Shown: positions 1 through 8,142, counted from the first letter of the stretch. The stretch: 64,000 bases of DNA from Deinococcus arboris (GCF_009755355.1 NZ_WQLB01000002.1:124001-188000), one strand, 5' to 3'. The notes: a model not told the origin generated them from the sequence alone. Numbers and translations: made by a program.

Positions 1-397
1 CCAGCGTCTGCTGTGCAGGCTGGGGCAGGGGAGGCAGCGCCACCTGGACATGAGTGGGCAAGGGGGCCGTCAGGCGGTTGGCCAACGCGCGAAGCGCTGC
101 GGTCGGCTCAGCTCCGCATGTCGCCAGAGCGCTCAGGCCTCGGTGGAGCGTCAGGCGCTCCGCCGCCGTCCATGTGGGTTCGGGAGCCCTGAGCCTCCAG
201 CACAAGTGTTCATCCTGTTGCAACTCGGGCTCCAGCGTGGCCAGCTCGGTCAAAAGGTTGCCAAGCACCTCTTCTTCCAACCCGGTCGCCTCCAGCAAGT
301 CAGCGTGGGTCATGGCCGCACGCCGCAGGAGGCGAGCAAGCAGGAAAAGCTGCTGTGTGCGCTGCATGTCGCTAGATTGTGGTGAGGAGGCCGGCAT
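1..397 (-). CDS. WYL-type transcriptional regulator, N-terminal part (runs off left edge)
   Basis: The minus-strand frame starts at ATG 397 and stays open to the window edge (132 codons). A purine-rich stretch (AGGGTGAGG) lies just upstream. Residues about 11-70 form a small winged-helix-like domain (RTQQLFLLARLLRRA, then THADLLEATGLEEEVLGNLLTEL). This is followed by a helical linker (TWTAAERLTLHRGLSALA) of the type that precedes a WYL ligand-binding domain in Deinococcus regulators. The WYL domain itself would lie outside the window, so the family call is inference. An alternative start is Met11 at position 367. Confidence 0.55.
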   Translation of the reverse strand, partial: MPASSPQSSDMQRTQQLFLLARLLRRAAMTHADLLEATGLEEEVLGNLLTELATLEPELQQDEHLCWRLRAPEPTWTAAERLTLHRGLSALATCGAEPTAALRALANRLTAPLPTHVQVALPPLPQPAQQTL

Positions 398-464
398 GAC
401 CTCACCCTGTCATTCTGCCGTCCACTTTTCGTCTGTTCTTTTGAAAAGACATTATCAAATCAAT

Positions 465-2054
465 TTAATTGAGTACACCTTGCTCAGCTCGCCAATCCAC
501 AATCCACGGGTCGTACCGGCCCTCGCAGAACAGGTCTTCCCGGCCCGGCTCAGGGTAGATAGGGTCCAGCCAGACCGGTTCCTCGGAAAGCGCCAGGACA
601 CCGCCACTCACCTGCACCGAGTCGGGCCAGCCCAGGACTTCTCGTAACTCGGCAGCGGCGGTGCTTAGGGCCTTGCGCCGGGCATCAGGCGTGCGGCCAG
701 GCAGGTCGAGGGCGTCCAGCGCCCGCTCACGCGAGACCCGGCCGCCGCAGGTGAGCAGCAGGGCCAGCAGACCCGCCGCCGGCCGGGTGGGCCGCAGCGA
801 CAGCTCGATGTCGTACATCCACACCCGCACTGGTCCAGCCAGCGAGCAGCGAATGGTCCAGGGGGGCGTCTCGACCACCACGCCGCGTAGGGCGTAGACC
901 TCGGGAAAGAGGCGGCCCAGGGTGCGCATGTTGGGCAGCAGGTGGCTGTCGGCATGGTTCATGGTTTCCTGCGCCCGCGCCAGATCGCCTTCCTGCCGGT
1001 AGAGTTCAGCTTGCGTTACGACATGACGAAAGTGTTCTACAGCAGATGTACTGAGACTTCGGGAGAGAGCTTCGCGCGCGCCAAATCTATCGCCTGTTAG
1101 TGCTCGAATAGAGGCTAGGACAGTCAGAAGAAAATGCTTCCCTTCGTATAACACGCTTAGATCGGCAGCTAGGTTAGTGATTCGTTCCAGTGACTCGGCT
1201 CGACGCCCGTAGGCCGCCAGGGCATAGGTATCCGTAATTTGTCTCTCGCAATACTGGTTAGGACTTAGGCGTTTGCCTTCTGCTTTAGAGGACCAATGCA
1301 GGGCGCACGGGTAGGCACCCAGCGCGGTAAACAGAGTTACTCGTCCTAGATATACCTTGTGAATAGAACTCTCGAGCTTCTCCTGCTGTGCCGCTTTAAG
1401 GGCACGCTCAAACGCCTGGTTAGCGCTGGCAAATTGCCCGGCTTGCAAGTCAAGGTAGGCAATTTGCCCCCAGATTTCACTGGTCCAGAAAGGGTCGTTG
1501 CGTACATCTGTGAGCGCGTTGATGTGTTCGGCACGTGCTCTGGCCGGGTCCTTGGCCAGTGCTAATGCGTAAGCGCTGCGGATGAGGCCACGGTCACGCC
1601 CTGCCGCCGACTCAATCGCCTCTATATAGGGCTGCTCCCAGCTCTCTGCGCCCTGATGCCTAAGTAGCTCAGCATAAATCTGTAGAGCAATAGCGCGCAT
1701 TATGGCATCAGTTCCAGCTCTGGCGTTGGTGGTTAGGTCGGCAGCTTGAGCCATATCCTGACGCCGATAAGCCAGAATGCCTTTAAAGAAGGATGTATGT
1801 TCACCTATTCCTGTAGCCAGAGCCTCTGCAATAAGCGCTGAATCTACGGCGCGTAGCCCTAGCCAGGCCAGGGCCAAGGGCCACTGCCCCGTTTCACGCC
1901 ATTCTTGAGGAATGTCCACAACAAATTGGCGCAGGAGCAGTGCATCGTCCCGCGACACTACGGTGCGGGCGAATTGAAGAATATGTGTCGCCAGTGGTTC
2001 ACTGAGGTTCTGGGCCTTCAAGGTCTGCAAATGCGGGAGGTCCAGCGCGGTCAC
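465..2054 (-). CDS. TPR-repeat transcriptional regulator with C-terminal winged helix (SARP/BTAD-like organisation)
   Basis: A 529-residue protein starting at GTG 2054. Residues about 50-390 are helical repeats of TPR character (for example AGQFASANQAFERALKAAQ). The C-terminal 130 residues (VWMYDIELSLRPTRPAAGLLALLL, then VSRERALDALDLPGRTPDARRKALSTAAAELREVLGW) resemble the OmpR/BTAD-type winged helix used by LuxR/SARP-like activators, here placed at the C-terminus. No Shine-Dalgarno is evident. A TATCTT hexamer lies 8 nt before GTG, so it may be leaderless. Codon use between about 1000 and 2000 is visibly less GC-rich than in the housekeeping genes, which suggests accessory origin. The target genes are unknown. 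Confidence 0.7.
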   Translation of the reverse strand: MTALDLPHLQTLKAQNLSEPLATHILQFARTVVSRDDALLLRQFVVDIPQEWRETGQWPLALAWLGLRAVDSALIAEALATGIGEHTSFFKGILAYRRQDMAQAADLTTNARAGTDAIMRAIALQIYAELLRHQGAESWEQPYIEAIESAAGRDRGLIRSAYALALAKDPARARAEHINALTDVRNDPFWTSEIWGQIAYLDLQAGQFASANQAFERALKAAQQEKLESSIHKVYLGRVTLFTALGAYPCALHWSSKAEGKRLSPNQYCERQITDTYALAAYGRRAESLERITNLAADLSVLYEGKHFLLTVLASIRALTGDRFGAREALSRSLSTSAVEHFRHVVTQAELYRQEGDLARAQETMNHADSHLLPNMRTLGRLFPEVYALRGVVVETPPWTIRCSLAGPVRVWMYDIELSLRPTRPAAGLLALLLTCGGRVSRERALDALDLPGRTPDARRKALSTAAAELREVLGWPDSVQVSGGVLALSEEPVWLDPIYPEPGREDLFCEGRYDPWIVDWRAEQGVLN

Positions 2055-2090
2055 TCGTTGAAGATAAGACAGAGATGGACAAATTTAACC

Positions 2091-2207
2091 CTAGGTTGTG
2101 GGATTTGTACGCCACACGCCTTCGTTGCCCTTAGTGCCATCTGCCGTTGGGACAATCAGCAATAGGGTCAGCAAGTAGTACATAGATTCGAAATACGCTG
2201 AAAACAT
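2091..2207 (-). CDS. Small hydrophobic peptide ORF upstream of the TPR regulator
   Basis: A 38-codon ORF begins at ATG 2207 behind a good ribosome-binding site (AAGGTGA, about 5 nt away) and ends at TAG 2091-2093, 37 nt before the start of the downstream TPR regulator. The product has a hydrophobic core (YYLLTLLLIVP) followed by a polar tail rich in Thr and Asn (TKGNEGVWRTNPTT). A short secreted or membrane peptide encoded directly before a TPR regulator is reminiscent of peptide-sensing pairs in other bacteria, but no homology is recognised here. It could equally be a translated leader or a chance ORF. Confidence 0.35.
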   Translation of the reverse strand: MFSAYFESMYYLLTLLLIVPTADGTKGNEGVWRTNPTT

Positions 2208-2575
2208 AATCACCTTCAATGTGGAATCAGGCGCTTGTGAAGCAAGCGGGGCAAAGGAGGTCATCGCTTTGACTGTCTTAACCAGCTAGAAAGTCAAAGA
2301 AGAAGCTTGCCTGAGCCGATTTTTGGCTTCTGGCACATCTCTGAAACAGAATTTTGGACACCGAAGAGTGGCGCCGTTCGGTCCGCGCGACCCGTTCGCG
2401 CAGATATGTATATTTTAGAACAATGTAATGAATTACGCAAATGACAGAATCACTTAGACGTGACCTCGCCAGGTGGTCAGCAGACCAGGCCAGATAGGCA
2501 TGAAAAGACCCCAGGCGCCTGCGCCGGTTGGCTGAGCCTCTGCAAACGCTTCAGGCGTGACCAGGCACAGGCGCG
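2208..2575. other. AT-richer intergenic region with dyad symmetries
   Basis: No gene is evident. It contains CGCTTG/CAAGCG (2232-2248), CTTTGACT-N17-AGTCAAAG (2267-2299) and GTAATGAATTAC (2425-2436). The first two lie upstream of the small peptide ORF and could be operators. The stretch 2395-2455 is notably AT-rich for this genome. Confidence 0.5.
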
Positions 2576-2581
2576 TAGCGT
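2576..2581 (+). promoter_or_regulatory. Leaderless -10 element (TAGCGT) for the thioredoxin-like gene
   Basis: TAGCGT ends 6 nt before ATG 2588, and no Shine-Dalgarno is present. Confidence 0.45.
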
Positions 2582-2587
2582 TCAGGC

Positions 2588-3049
2588 ATGAACTGGCCTC
2601 AGCCCACCGACTTCGTGCAGGGTGTGCCTATCCCGCCGCCAACGGCTTGGACGCGCCCCGGCCTGGTCATGACCTTCAACCTCGAATGTCCAGGGTGCAT
2701 GTCGCGGGGGATTCCGTTTCTTAAGCGGCTTCACGCTGAATTTGGCGAGACCGCGCACCTGCTGGCGGTCCATACCAGTCTTGGGCACCGCCTGTTGCCC
2801 CGTGAGGATGTGGAGCCCACCCTGGTCAAATTTGCGCGGGACTACGCCAGGGTGCCTTTTCCAGTGGCACTGGACCTGCAAGGGGACTTTGCCCGCGCCT
2901 GGCGCACCGAGGGCACACCCCACTGGCTGGCGTTTGCGCCAGGCGGCGAACTGCTGCGCAGCGTGTACGGCAGCCAGGAAAACGCCCAGACCAGACTCCA
3001 GTATCTGCTAGAAGAATGGGCTGAGCGCTCAGATGAAGAAAGCGGTTAG
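2588..3049 (+). CDS. Thioredoxin-like (TlpA/AhpC-type) protein
   Basis: A 153-residue protein with a thioredoxin-fold pattern. LVMTFNLECPGCMSRGIPFLKRL carries a CPGC redox motif at residues about 35-38, and the later GTPHWLAFAPGGELLRSVYG provides the cis-Pro-like turn and following strand. There is no signal peptide, so it probably acts in the cytosol as a thiol/disulfide or peroxide-related oxidoreductase. The substrate cannot be read from the sequence. Its stop codon overlaps the stop of the convergent membrane-protein gene by 4 nt. Confidence 0.7.
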   Translation: MNWPQPTDFVQGVPIPPPTAWTRPGLVMTFNLECPGCMSRGIPFLKRLHAEFGETAHLLAVHTSLGHRLLPREDVEPTLVKFARDYARVPFPVALDLQGDFARAWRTEGTPHWLAFAPGGELLRSVYGSQENAQTRLQYLLEEWAERSDEESG

Positions 3050-4215
3050 CGGGCGGTGCTGGTGGCCTGGGCCGGCAAAAAAATGCCAGAGGCCAGCCTG
3101 TCCAGCGGCACGCCACTCACTCGCACCAGTAGGCCGGGAACGGCGCCCCCACTGGCAAAGGGACCAAGCTGGCCGGGATCTTTAACAAACCGCAGCGTTG
3201 CGGCATGGCTCTGAAGCTGCACGAGGCCCCCGGCCTGCACCTCTGCCGTATCAACTGCATAGTTCTGGCCGTCACGCTTGGTCATGAGCATGACCACCTC
3301 GCCCTTGGGCAGCCCGGTCTGAACCGCGTGGAGTGGCCCAGTTGAGGTCTGGCCGGGAGCGGCGGCCACCCATTCACCTGGGAGAGGGTCAACAGGGACG
3401 GCCGCCTGCCCAGAACGCAACAGCCGAGCGGCCAGGTCAAGGCCCAGGGGATTGTAAAAAGCGCGGCCCAACTCGGTGCCAGGCGCACCGAATTGAAGGG
3501 TCAGGCCACTCACCCGAAGCTGGGGCGCCCGAAACCCCTGAAGAGTGATGGGCCGTGGGGTCCGGAGGCTGCGAACCACGCTCGCCGCGTCGTAATAGGC
3601 AACGCCATCCTTGCTGAAAAAGGCGCTGACAGAGCCCCCACCTGTGGTCTGGCCGGGCAGGCTCAGGGTCAGGTGACCGTTCTGCAAGGTTACCTGACCG
3701 CCCTGGGCCGTGATGGCCCGCTGAAGGTCGGTGCCGCTCAGAAAGACGCCACCGTAGGCTCCGGGCTGGTTAAACGTGTAGCACGTTACGTTGCCTTGCT
3801 GGCTGACAACCGCGATGTGTGGGCTGGTGGGGACGGTGCCCCGAACGCAGGTGGGCTTGGCGGGCCGCTGGGTCAGGACAGGCAGGAGACTGACGGCGTC
3901 CCGGCCTCCCGCCAGCGCGTACAGCGCGGCACTCAGGGCGACGGCGAGGGTACCAGCGGCAAGCAGAAGTTTTGGCATGGCATACACCTTGGCCATGCCC
4001 AGGCCCACGCGCACGGGCGGGCCGAGTTCGCGGATGGCCTGGGTCAGGGCGTCTTGAGAAGAGAAGCCGTGCAGCCCAAGCTGAGCGGCGCGGGTCAGGG
4101 CGTGTTCTTCCAGTTCATCCCACAGTTCCTGCCGGCGGGGTGCGGGCAGGCCCCAGGTAGCGCGGCGCAGATAGGTGTTCAGGGCCTGGCACGTGGCCAC
4201 CGTCTGAACCTTCAT
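3046..4215 (-). CDS. Membrane protein with N-terminal permease-prefix-like domain, partner of PadR
   Basis: A 389-residue protein. Residues about 1-75 (ATWGLPAPRRQELWDELEEHALTRAAQLGL, then TQAIRELGPP) match the helical permease-prefix domain often encoded next to PadR regulators. One transmembrane segment follows (LLLAAGTLAVALSAALYALAG). The remaining 290 residues form an extracytoplasmic beta-rich region with copper-amine-oxidase-N-like strands (LSLPGQTTGGGSVSAFFSKDGVAYYDAASVVRSL). The start overlaps the padR stop by 4 nt (ATGA), so the two genes are translationally coupled. Together they may form an envelope-stress sensor and regulator pair, which is inference. Confidence 0.65.
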   Translation of the reverse strand: MKVQTVATCQALNTYLRRATWGLPAPRRQELWDELEEHALTRAAQLGLHGFSSQDALTQAIRELGPPVRVGLGMAKVYAMPKLLLAAGTLAVALSAALYALAGGRDAVSLLPVLTQRPAKPTCVRGTVPTSPHIAVVSQQGNVTCYTFNQPGAYGGVFLSGTDLQRAITAQGGQVTLQNGHLTLSLPGQTTGGGSVSAFFSKDGVAYYDAASVVRSLRTPRPITLQGFRAPQLRVSGLTLQFGAPGTELGRAFYNPLGLDLAARLLRSGQAAVPVDPLPGEWVAAAPGQTSTGPLHAVQTGLPKGEVVMLMTKRDGQNYAVDTAEVQAGGLVQLQSHAATLRFVKDPGQLGPFASGGAVPGLLVRVSGVPLDRLASGIFLPAQATSTAR

Positions 4216-4541
4216 GCCCCCGCCTTGCCAAGCTGAGCCACGGCGCGGGTAAATTCGGCAAACTCCTGCCGTTTGTGTTGCAAGATTTGCCGCCCCTGGT
4301 CTGTGATGGCGTAATACTTGCGTGGCTTGCCGTTGCGGCCGACCTCGCCGGGTTGCCCAGACAGCAGCCCTTCGGCTTCTAACCGGTGCAGGGCAGGGTA
4401 GAGGCTGCCCTCTTTAAACTCAAAGTAGCCGCCCGTCTGGTCCCTGGCGGCCTGAAGAATGGCAAAGCCGTATAGCGGGGTCTGTTCCAGCAGGGACAGC
4501 AGAATCAGATCGAGGTTGCCGCGCAGGAGGTCAGGGTTCAT
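4212..4541 (-). CDS. PadR-family transcriptional regulator
   Basis: A 109-residue protein of typical PadR-s1 length. The winged helix is complete: LDLILLSLLEQTPLYGFAIL, then the recognition segment FEFKEGSLYPALHRLEAEGLL, then the wing RKYYAITDQGRQIL. Members usually repress their own promoter. Repeats overlapping the likely promoter at 4613-4665 fit autoregulation. The gene is coupled by an ATGA overlap to the downstream membrane-protein gene, the usual genetic arrangement for this family. Confidence 0.9.
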   Translation of the reverse strand: MNPDLLRGNLDLILLSLLEQTPLYGFAILQAARDQTGGYFEFKEGSLYPALHRLEAEGLLSGQPGEVGRNGKPRKYYAITDQGRQILQHKRQEFAEFTRAVAQLGKAGA

Positions 4542-4612
4542 AGGGTCTCCGGGGATGAACGTGGGCGTTGACCGTCCAGCGTCCCAGCCGGCTGCCGCCC
4601 TTACAAAGCCTT

Positions 4613-4665
4613 GTCTGTCTACATAGTCTGTCTAAGTAGATGGTTTGTCAAGCTTAGTCTGTCTA
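4613..4665 (-). promoter_or_regulatory. padR promoter with three GTCTGTCTA repeats
   Basis: The minus strand has a TTGACA -35 (4651-4646) and a TATGTA-like -10 (4625-4620) about 20 nt apart. On the plus strand GTCTGTCTA occurs three times (4613-4621, 4626-4634, 4657-4665), overlapping and flanking the promoter. They are candidate PadR operator half-sites. Confidence 0.55.
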
Positions 4666-4713
4666 TGGTTGGCATCAGCCCTGATTTGGCAGACTGCTCG
4701 TGTGCGTCCGTGG

Positions 4714-5360
4714 ATGTTGCAAGCCCCACAGGTCATCCTGTCGGCTGCCGATAGGACAGTTTTCCAGGCTGCCTGGCAGGCCCGTGACTTCACCCGCCTG
4801 CCAGCCACGGTGCCGCGCTGGGTTTTTCTACAGTGGCTGACCGGTCAGGGCCTGCTGCTCCACGGTTCGCCGCAGTCCGGCATTGACACCTTCGAGCCGC
4901 GCTTGCCCCACGACCTCAGCCCAGATGAGTTCACGCCGGCGTGTTTGCGGCCTCGGACGGCCTGTGGGCCATGATGTACGCCCTGCGCGACCCGGTTCAA
5001 GTGCGGCGCATGCTGAATGTGGCGCTGCGCTTGGAACACGGCGGAGAGTGGTCCACTCCCCACTATTTTCTGTCGCTGGCCCCGTGCGACCCGGTTGTGA
5101 CCAGTGGGCGGGCACTGCTGTCGCCCGGCACCGTGTACGTTTTGCCGTCCGCTGGCTTTGAGCAAATGCCTCCCTACGACTGGCCTGGGCTGGGCCGCGT
5201 GCAAGAACCGCACTGGGTCAGCCCGCAGCCGGTCACGCCACTGCTGGCGGTCCCGGTGCAGCCCAGTGACTTTCCCCTGCCCGTCCGTACCCACGACGCC
5301 GCGCAGGTCGATGCCCTGTGTGGGCAGGACCCCTGGGGCTTTCCCTGGCTGGACGGTTAG
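4714..5360 (+). pseudogene. Hypothetical protein gene broken by a one-base frameshift
   Basis: Two overlapping frames read as one protein. The first (from about ATG 4714) ends LLHGSPQSGIDTFEPRLPHD, and the second continues VFAASDGLWAMMYALRDP to the stop at 5360. Adding a single G next to position 4941 restores a continuous reading (TPA-VFAASDGLWAMM), so the simplest explanation is a 1-nt deletion or a sequencing error. I recall uncharacterised proteins with this HGS plus SDGxWxMxYA pattern but no function. The start is uncertain, because the same frame is open back to a TTG at 4645. The final stop overlaps that of the convergent lipoprotein gene. Confidence 0.6.
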
Positions 5361-5824
5361 GGGGTGGCCTCGTCCACCACACGGCCTCCGTCACCGTCAG
5401 GCGAGACCACATCGGGGGCCGTTTCAGTAAAGGTGCCGTCCTGCTCGGCGGCGGCCGCCGCATCGCCGCCGTCCACATACTCGTAGGTCTGCCCATTGAG
5501 CCCCGTGACTTCCAGGGTGTAGTCGCTCAGGCGCTTGAGGTCGAGCGTGATGACACTGCCTTGGACGGTCCGGTTGAGGTTGTCTTGCAGGGCGTAGTCA
5601 CCCAGCAGCGGCGACTGGCAGCCTTGGCCGTTCAGGGCCGCCGCGAACACCTGTGGCGTGCTGGTCGCGCGGATGCGCTCCAGGGCCTCAATGCACTGGC
5701 GCCGATAGTACAGGGCGTTGTCGTGCATCAGCTGCTGGTCGCGGCGTTTGTTGTGCGCTTCAATAGGATTGTTGCAACTGCACAGCAGGGCGCCCAGCGC
5801 CAGAAAGGTCCACCCTTTGAGCAT
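5357..5824 (-). CDS. Small putative lipoprotein
   Basis: A 155-residue protein starting at ATG 5824. The start is supported by a TACACT element ending 7 nt upstream (5837-5832) and by the signal peptide that follows (KGWTFLALGALLCSC), with Cys15 as a possible lipidation site. The mature part contains two further Cys (RRQCIEAL, NGQGCQSPL) and an acidic, low-complexity C-terminus. No family is recognised. The frame is open further upstream, but the promoter argues against that. Confidence 0.6.
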   Translation of the reverse strand: MLKGWTFLALGALLCSCNNPIEAHNKRRDQQLMHDNALYYRRQCIEALERIRATSTPQVFAAALNGQGCQSPLLGDYALQDNLNRTVQGSVITLDLKRLSDYTLEVTGLNGQTYEYVDGGDAAAAAEQDGTFTETAPDVVSPDGDGGRVVDEATP

Positions 5825-5831
5825 GGGTCTC

Positions 5832-5837
5832 AGTGTA
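5832..5837 (-). promoter_or_regulatory. Leaderless -10 element (TACACT) for the small lipoprotein
   Basis: TACACT on the minus strand is separated by 7 nt from ATG 5824. Confidence 0.45.
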
Positions 5838-5897
5838 GAAGCCCCTCTGAGCGCGCGCTGCCTGATCTGTTGCCCATCAGCCATTTGGCAGAGCCAC

Positions 5898-5924
5898 AAA
5901 AAAAGCCTCCCGCACAGGGGAGGC
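5898..5924 (-). terminator. Intrinsic terminator of ndh
   Basis: A GCCTCCC/GGGAGGC stem is followed on the minus strand by seven T, 19 nt beyond the ndh stop. Confidence 0.85.
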
Positions 5925-5942
5925 AAACCCAGCTGAGCGGGG

Positions 5943-7082
5943 TCAGTCAATGCTGGCGCGCCAGCGCCATTCGCTCGCGCGCTTCATGACGTGGGCGATG
6001 CCGCCAGTAATGGCCAGCTTCTGGTTCCACGGCAGTTTCATCCAGCCGACGGCCATCAGGCCGCCCAGCGACACAAACTCGCCCAGGGTGGTGGGTTCAT
6101 AGGCGTCCAGTTCCTCGCCTCTGGCCAGGCGCAGGATGTTTTTGCCCGTCAAGCGGCCCTGCTGCCCGGCGTGCTGCGCGGTGGTAGGCACAGGCTTGCC
6201 TTCCTGATTGAGCGCCAGGCCCATATCGCCAATCACGAACACCTCGGGGTAGCCTTTGGCACGCAGCTTGTCGTCCACGGCAATGCGCCCGCCGGGACCT
6301 TTTTCCAGTTGACGGCCACTGACGATGTCGCGGGCCTGAATGCCGCCGGTCCAGATAATCTTGCCGGCTTCAATCACCTTTTGCTCGCCGCTGGCAGTCT
6401 GCACCGTCACCGTGTCGGCGGTCGCCTGCATCAGGCGGTGACCGACCAGAATGTGAATGCCGTACTCTTCCAGGGTTCTCTGAGCTTTGGCGCGCAGGCC
6501 CTCGTCCAGAATGGGCAGAATCTTGGGCCCCGCTTCAACGAGGTAGATGTTAAAGGGCGGCAGGCCGCGTTCCTTGCTCAGCAGCGCGGCGCGCTGGGCC
6601 AGTTCGGTGACCAGTTCCACGCCGGTCAGGCCAGCGCCCCCCACCACGATGTCGCGGTTGCCCTGGTACTCGCTGGAAAAAGCGCGGTTAACGAAGTTAA
6701 AGATCTCGTCGGCGTCGCTCAGCTGCTTGAGTTCGCTGGCGTTTTCAGCCAAACCAGGAATGCGGTAGAAGTTGGTGACCGACCCCAGGCCCACGACCAG
6801 CGTGTCGTAGGTGAGCACGCGGCCATCTTTGAGCTTGACCTCTTTCTCGTCCAGATCGACATGGTCAACCTGCGCCTGTTCCAGCTCGACGCCCGTGCCG
6901 CGCAGCAGCGGCGCCAGCGGCAGGGTCACGCGGGTGTTGTGGGCCGCCGCTTCGTGCAGGCGGGTTTCAAAGGTATGGTAGGCATTCTGCTCCACCATCA
7001 GGGCCTCAAGGCCAGGGGTGGGCTTCAGTTTCGTGGCGACGGCCAGACCGGCGTAACCAGCACCGAGGATGAGGGTCTTCAT
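5943..7082 (-). CDS. ndh: Type II NADH dehydrogenase (NDH-2)
   Basis: A 379-residue peripheral membrane flavoprotein that passes electrons from NADH to quinone without pumping protons. An N-terminal FAD Rossmann motif (LILGAGYAGLAVA, residues 4-16) is followed by TRLHEAAA. The NADH-binding Rossmann is IVVGGAGLTGVELVTELA (about 146-163). The late FAD contact is VFVIGDMGLA, and the quinone-side motif is TTAQHAGQQG. The C-terminal amphipathic segment (GGLMAVGWMKLPWNQKLAITGGIAHVMK) is the usual membrane anchor. A Shine-Dalgarno AGGAG sits 8 nt before ATG. It is transcribed alone, with its own terminator. Confidence 0.92.
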   Translation of the reverse strand: MKTLILGAGYAGLAVATKLKPTPGLEALMVEQNAYHTFETRLHEAAAHNTRVTLPLAPLLRGTGVELEQAQVDHVDLDEKEVKLKDGRVLTYDTLVVGLGSVTNFYRIPGLAENASELKQLSDADEIFNFVNRAFSSEYQGNRDIVVGGAGLTGVELVTELAQRAALLSKERGLPPFNIYLVEAGPKILPILDEGLRAKAQRTLEEYGIHILVGHRLMQATADTVTVQTASGEQKVIEAGKIIWTGGIQARDIVSGRQLEKGPGGRIAVDDKLRAKGYPEVFVIGDMGLALNQEGKPVPTTAQHAGQQGRLTGKNILRLARGEELDAYEPTTLGEFVSLGGLMAVGWMKLPWNQKLAITGGIAHVMKRASEWRWRASID

Positions 7083-7094
7083 GTCTTTACTCCT

Positions 7095-7413
7095 GTGAAC
7101 GAATTCACGAATCGTCTGGGAACCTGGCCCGTAGACCCGAGAATACCGCTGGAAACCTCCGCAGGCCCCAGACGGCAGCAGTGTCCATCGTACACCAAAC
7201 TCGGTCTGTCATGCTGCGTTCAGTCTCTACCTGCCTATAACAAGCATGAAGGGTTGAGCTCGGTTTCAGGGGGAAGGAGATCGGTCTGGCGATTCTGAAT
7301 TTTTTAGAGTCGAGCGCTGGCTCTTTCCTTGTGGCTTGCTGTTGCAGGTTGCCCAGTTGGTTGACCAATTCGCCGAAGCTTTTTGAGCGTCGGCCTAAAG
7401 GGGCAAGACCTCC
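7095..7413. other. Intergenic region upstream of ndh
   Basis: No gene is evident in about 320 bases. Just upstream of the ndh ribosome-binding site is the inverted repeat GTGAA-CGAA-TTCAC (7095-7108), a possible operator. I could not place a convincing -35/-10 pair. Confidence 0.4.
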
Positions 7414-8067
7414 CTACCGAATCAGGCCCGCCACACCATTGATGGTCACTGCGATGATGACGGTGCCAAAGACAAATGACAGCAGGGCGTGGCCCAGCAG
7501 CAACTGCCGCATGGCGCGCGTGGTCAGGGTGGTGTCGCTGACCTGATAGGTCATGCCGATGGTGGCGGCCAGGTAGGCAAAATCCTGGTAGGTCGGCTCG
7601 GGCAGCGGCTGGTTGTCGGGGCCAGTAAACTGCGCCCCGTGCCCGTCGCGGTAAAAGCGCCGCGCGTAGTGCAGGGTGTATTCGGTCTGCACCAGAAGCC
7701 AGGAGGCGACCACGGTCAGCAGGGCCAGGCCAGTCAGGGCCAGCTCGGCAGAACGCGGCGCGTGGCCTGCGGCGACCAGCAAGGAGACCACCCCGGCCAG
7801 GCTGACCAGCGCGGCGCCGAGGGCCACGGCCCCCGCCACCACGCGCGAGTCGTCTTCGTGGGTGGCGAGGGTGCGGGTCCGGGGCGCGTCGGCGCGCAGG
7901 AGGGTGGGCCACAGCTGCGCCATGAAGACGGCACAAAAGGCCAGCCAGCCGAACATGAGCCGCGCGGGCAGGGGCCAATCCGCCGGGGTCAGCAGCGCCG
8001 CAAAGAGCGCCGTTAGGGCGCTGCGGAGCAACCGGGCAGCGGCGCTGGACAGCTGAAAGTGGGGCAT
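7414..8067 (-). CDS. DUF1345 integral membrane protein
   Basis: A 217-residue protein with about five transmembrane helices: LRSALTALFAALLT, ARLMFGWLAFCAVFMAQL, VVAGAVALGAALVSLAGVVSLLVA, LALTGLALLTVVASWLLVQ and LSFVFGTVIIAVTIN. It carries the DUF1345 signatures TEYTLHYARRFY and YQDFAYLAATIGMTYQVSDT. The function of the family is not established. A leaderless -10 (TATGCT) lies 6 nt upstream of ATG. Confidence 0.88.
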   Translation of the reverse strand: MPHFQLSSAAARLLRSALTALFAALLTPADWPLPARLMFGWLAFCAVFMAQLWPTLLRADAPRTRTLATHEDDSRVVAGAVALGAALVSLAGVVSLLVAAGHAPRSAELALTGLALLTVVASWLLVQTEYTLHYARRFYRDGHGAQFTGPDNQPLPEPTYQDFAYLAATIGMTYQVSDTTLTTRAMRQLLLGHALLSFVFGTVIIAVTINGVAGLIR

Positions 8068-8073
8068 GGCCGG

Positions 8074-8079
8074 AGCATA
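8074..8079 (-). promoter_or_regulatory. Leaderless -10 element (TATGCT) for the DUF1345 gene
   Basis: TATGCT on the minus strand ends 6 nt before ATG 8067. Confidence 0.45.
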
Positions 8080-8130
8080 GGCTTCCTCCGGTCATCATGT
8101 GCGTCCCAGTTGGCCTTCATGGAAGCCCTC

Positions 8131-8136
8131 TAGCCT
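8131..8136 (+). promoter_or_regulatory. Leaderless -10 element (TAGCCT) for the MliC-like gene
   Basis: TAGCCT-GACGGC-ATG. The same GACGGC spacer recurs before the serine hydrolase at 9642. Confidence 0.5.
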
Positions 8137-8142
8137 GACGGC

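Noticed and set aside
4645..4713. N-terminal extension of the frameshifted gene from TTG 4645
   Set aside because: It overlaps the padR promoter and repeats, and has no ribosome-binding site; ATG 4714 is more plausible though unproven.
7105..7368. An 87-codon minus-strand frame upstream of ndh
   Set aside because: It overlaps the ndh leader, lacks a ribosome-binding site and has no recognisable content.
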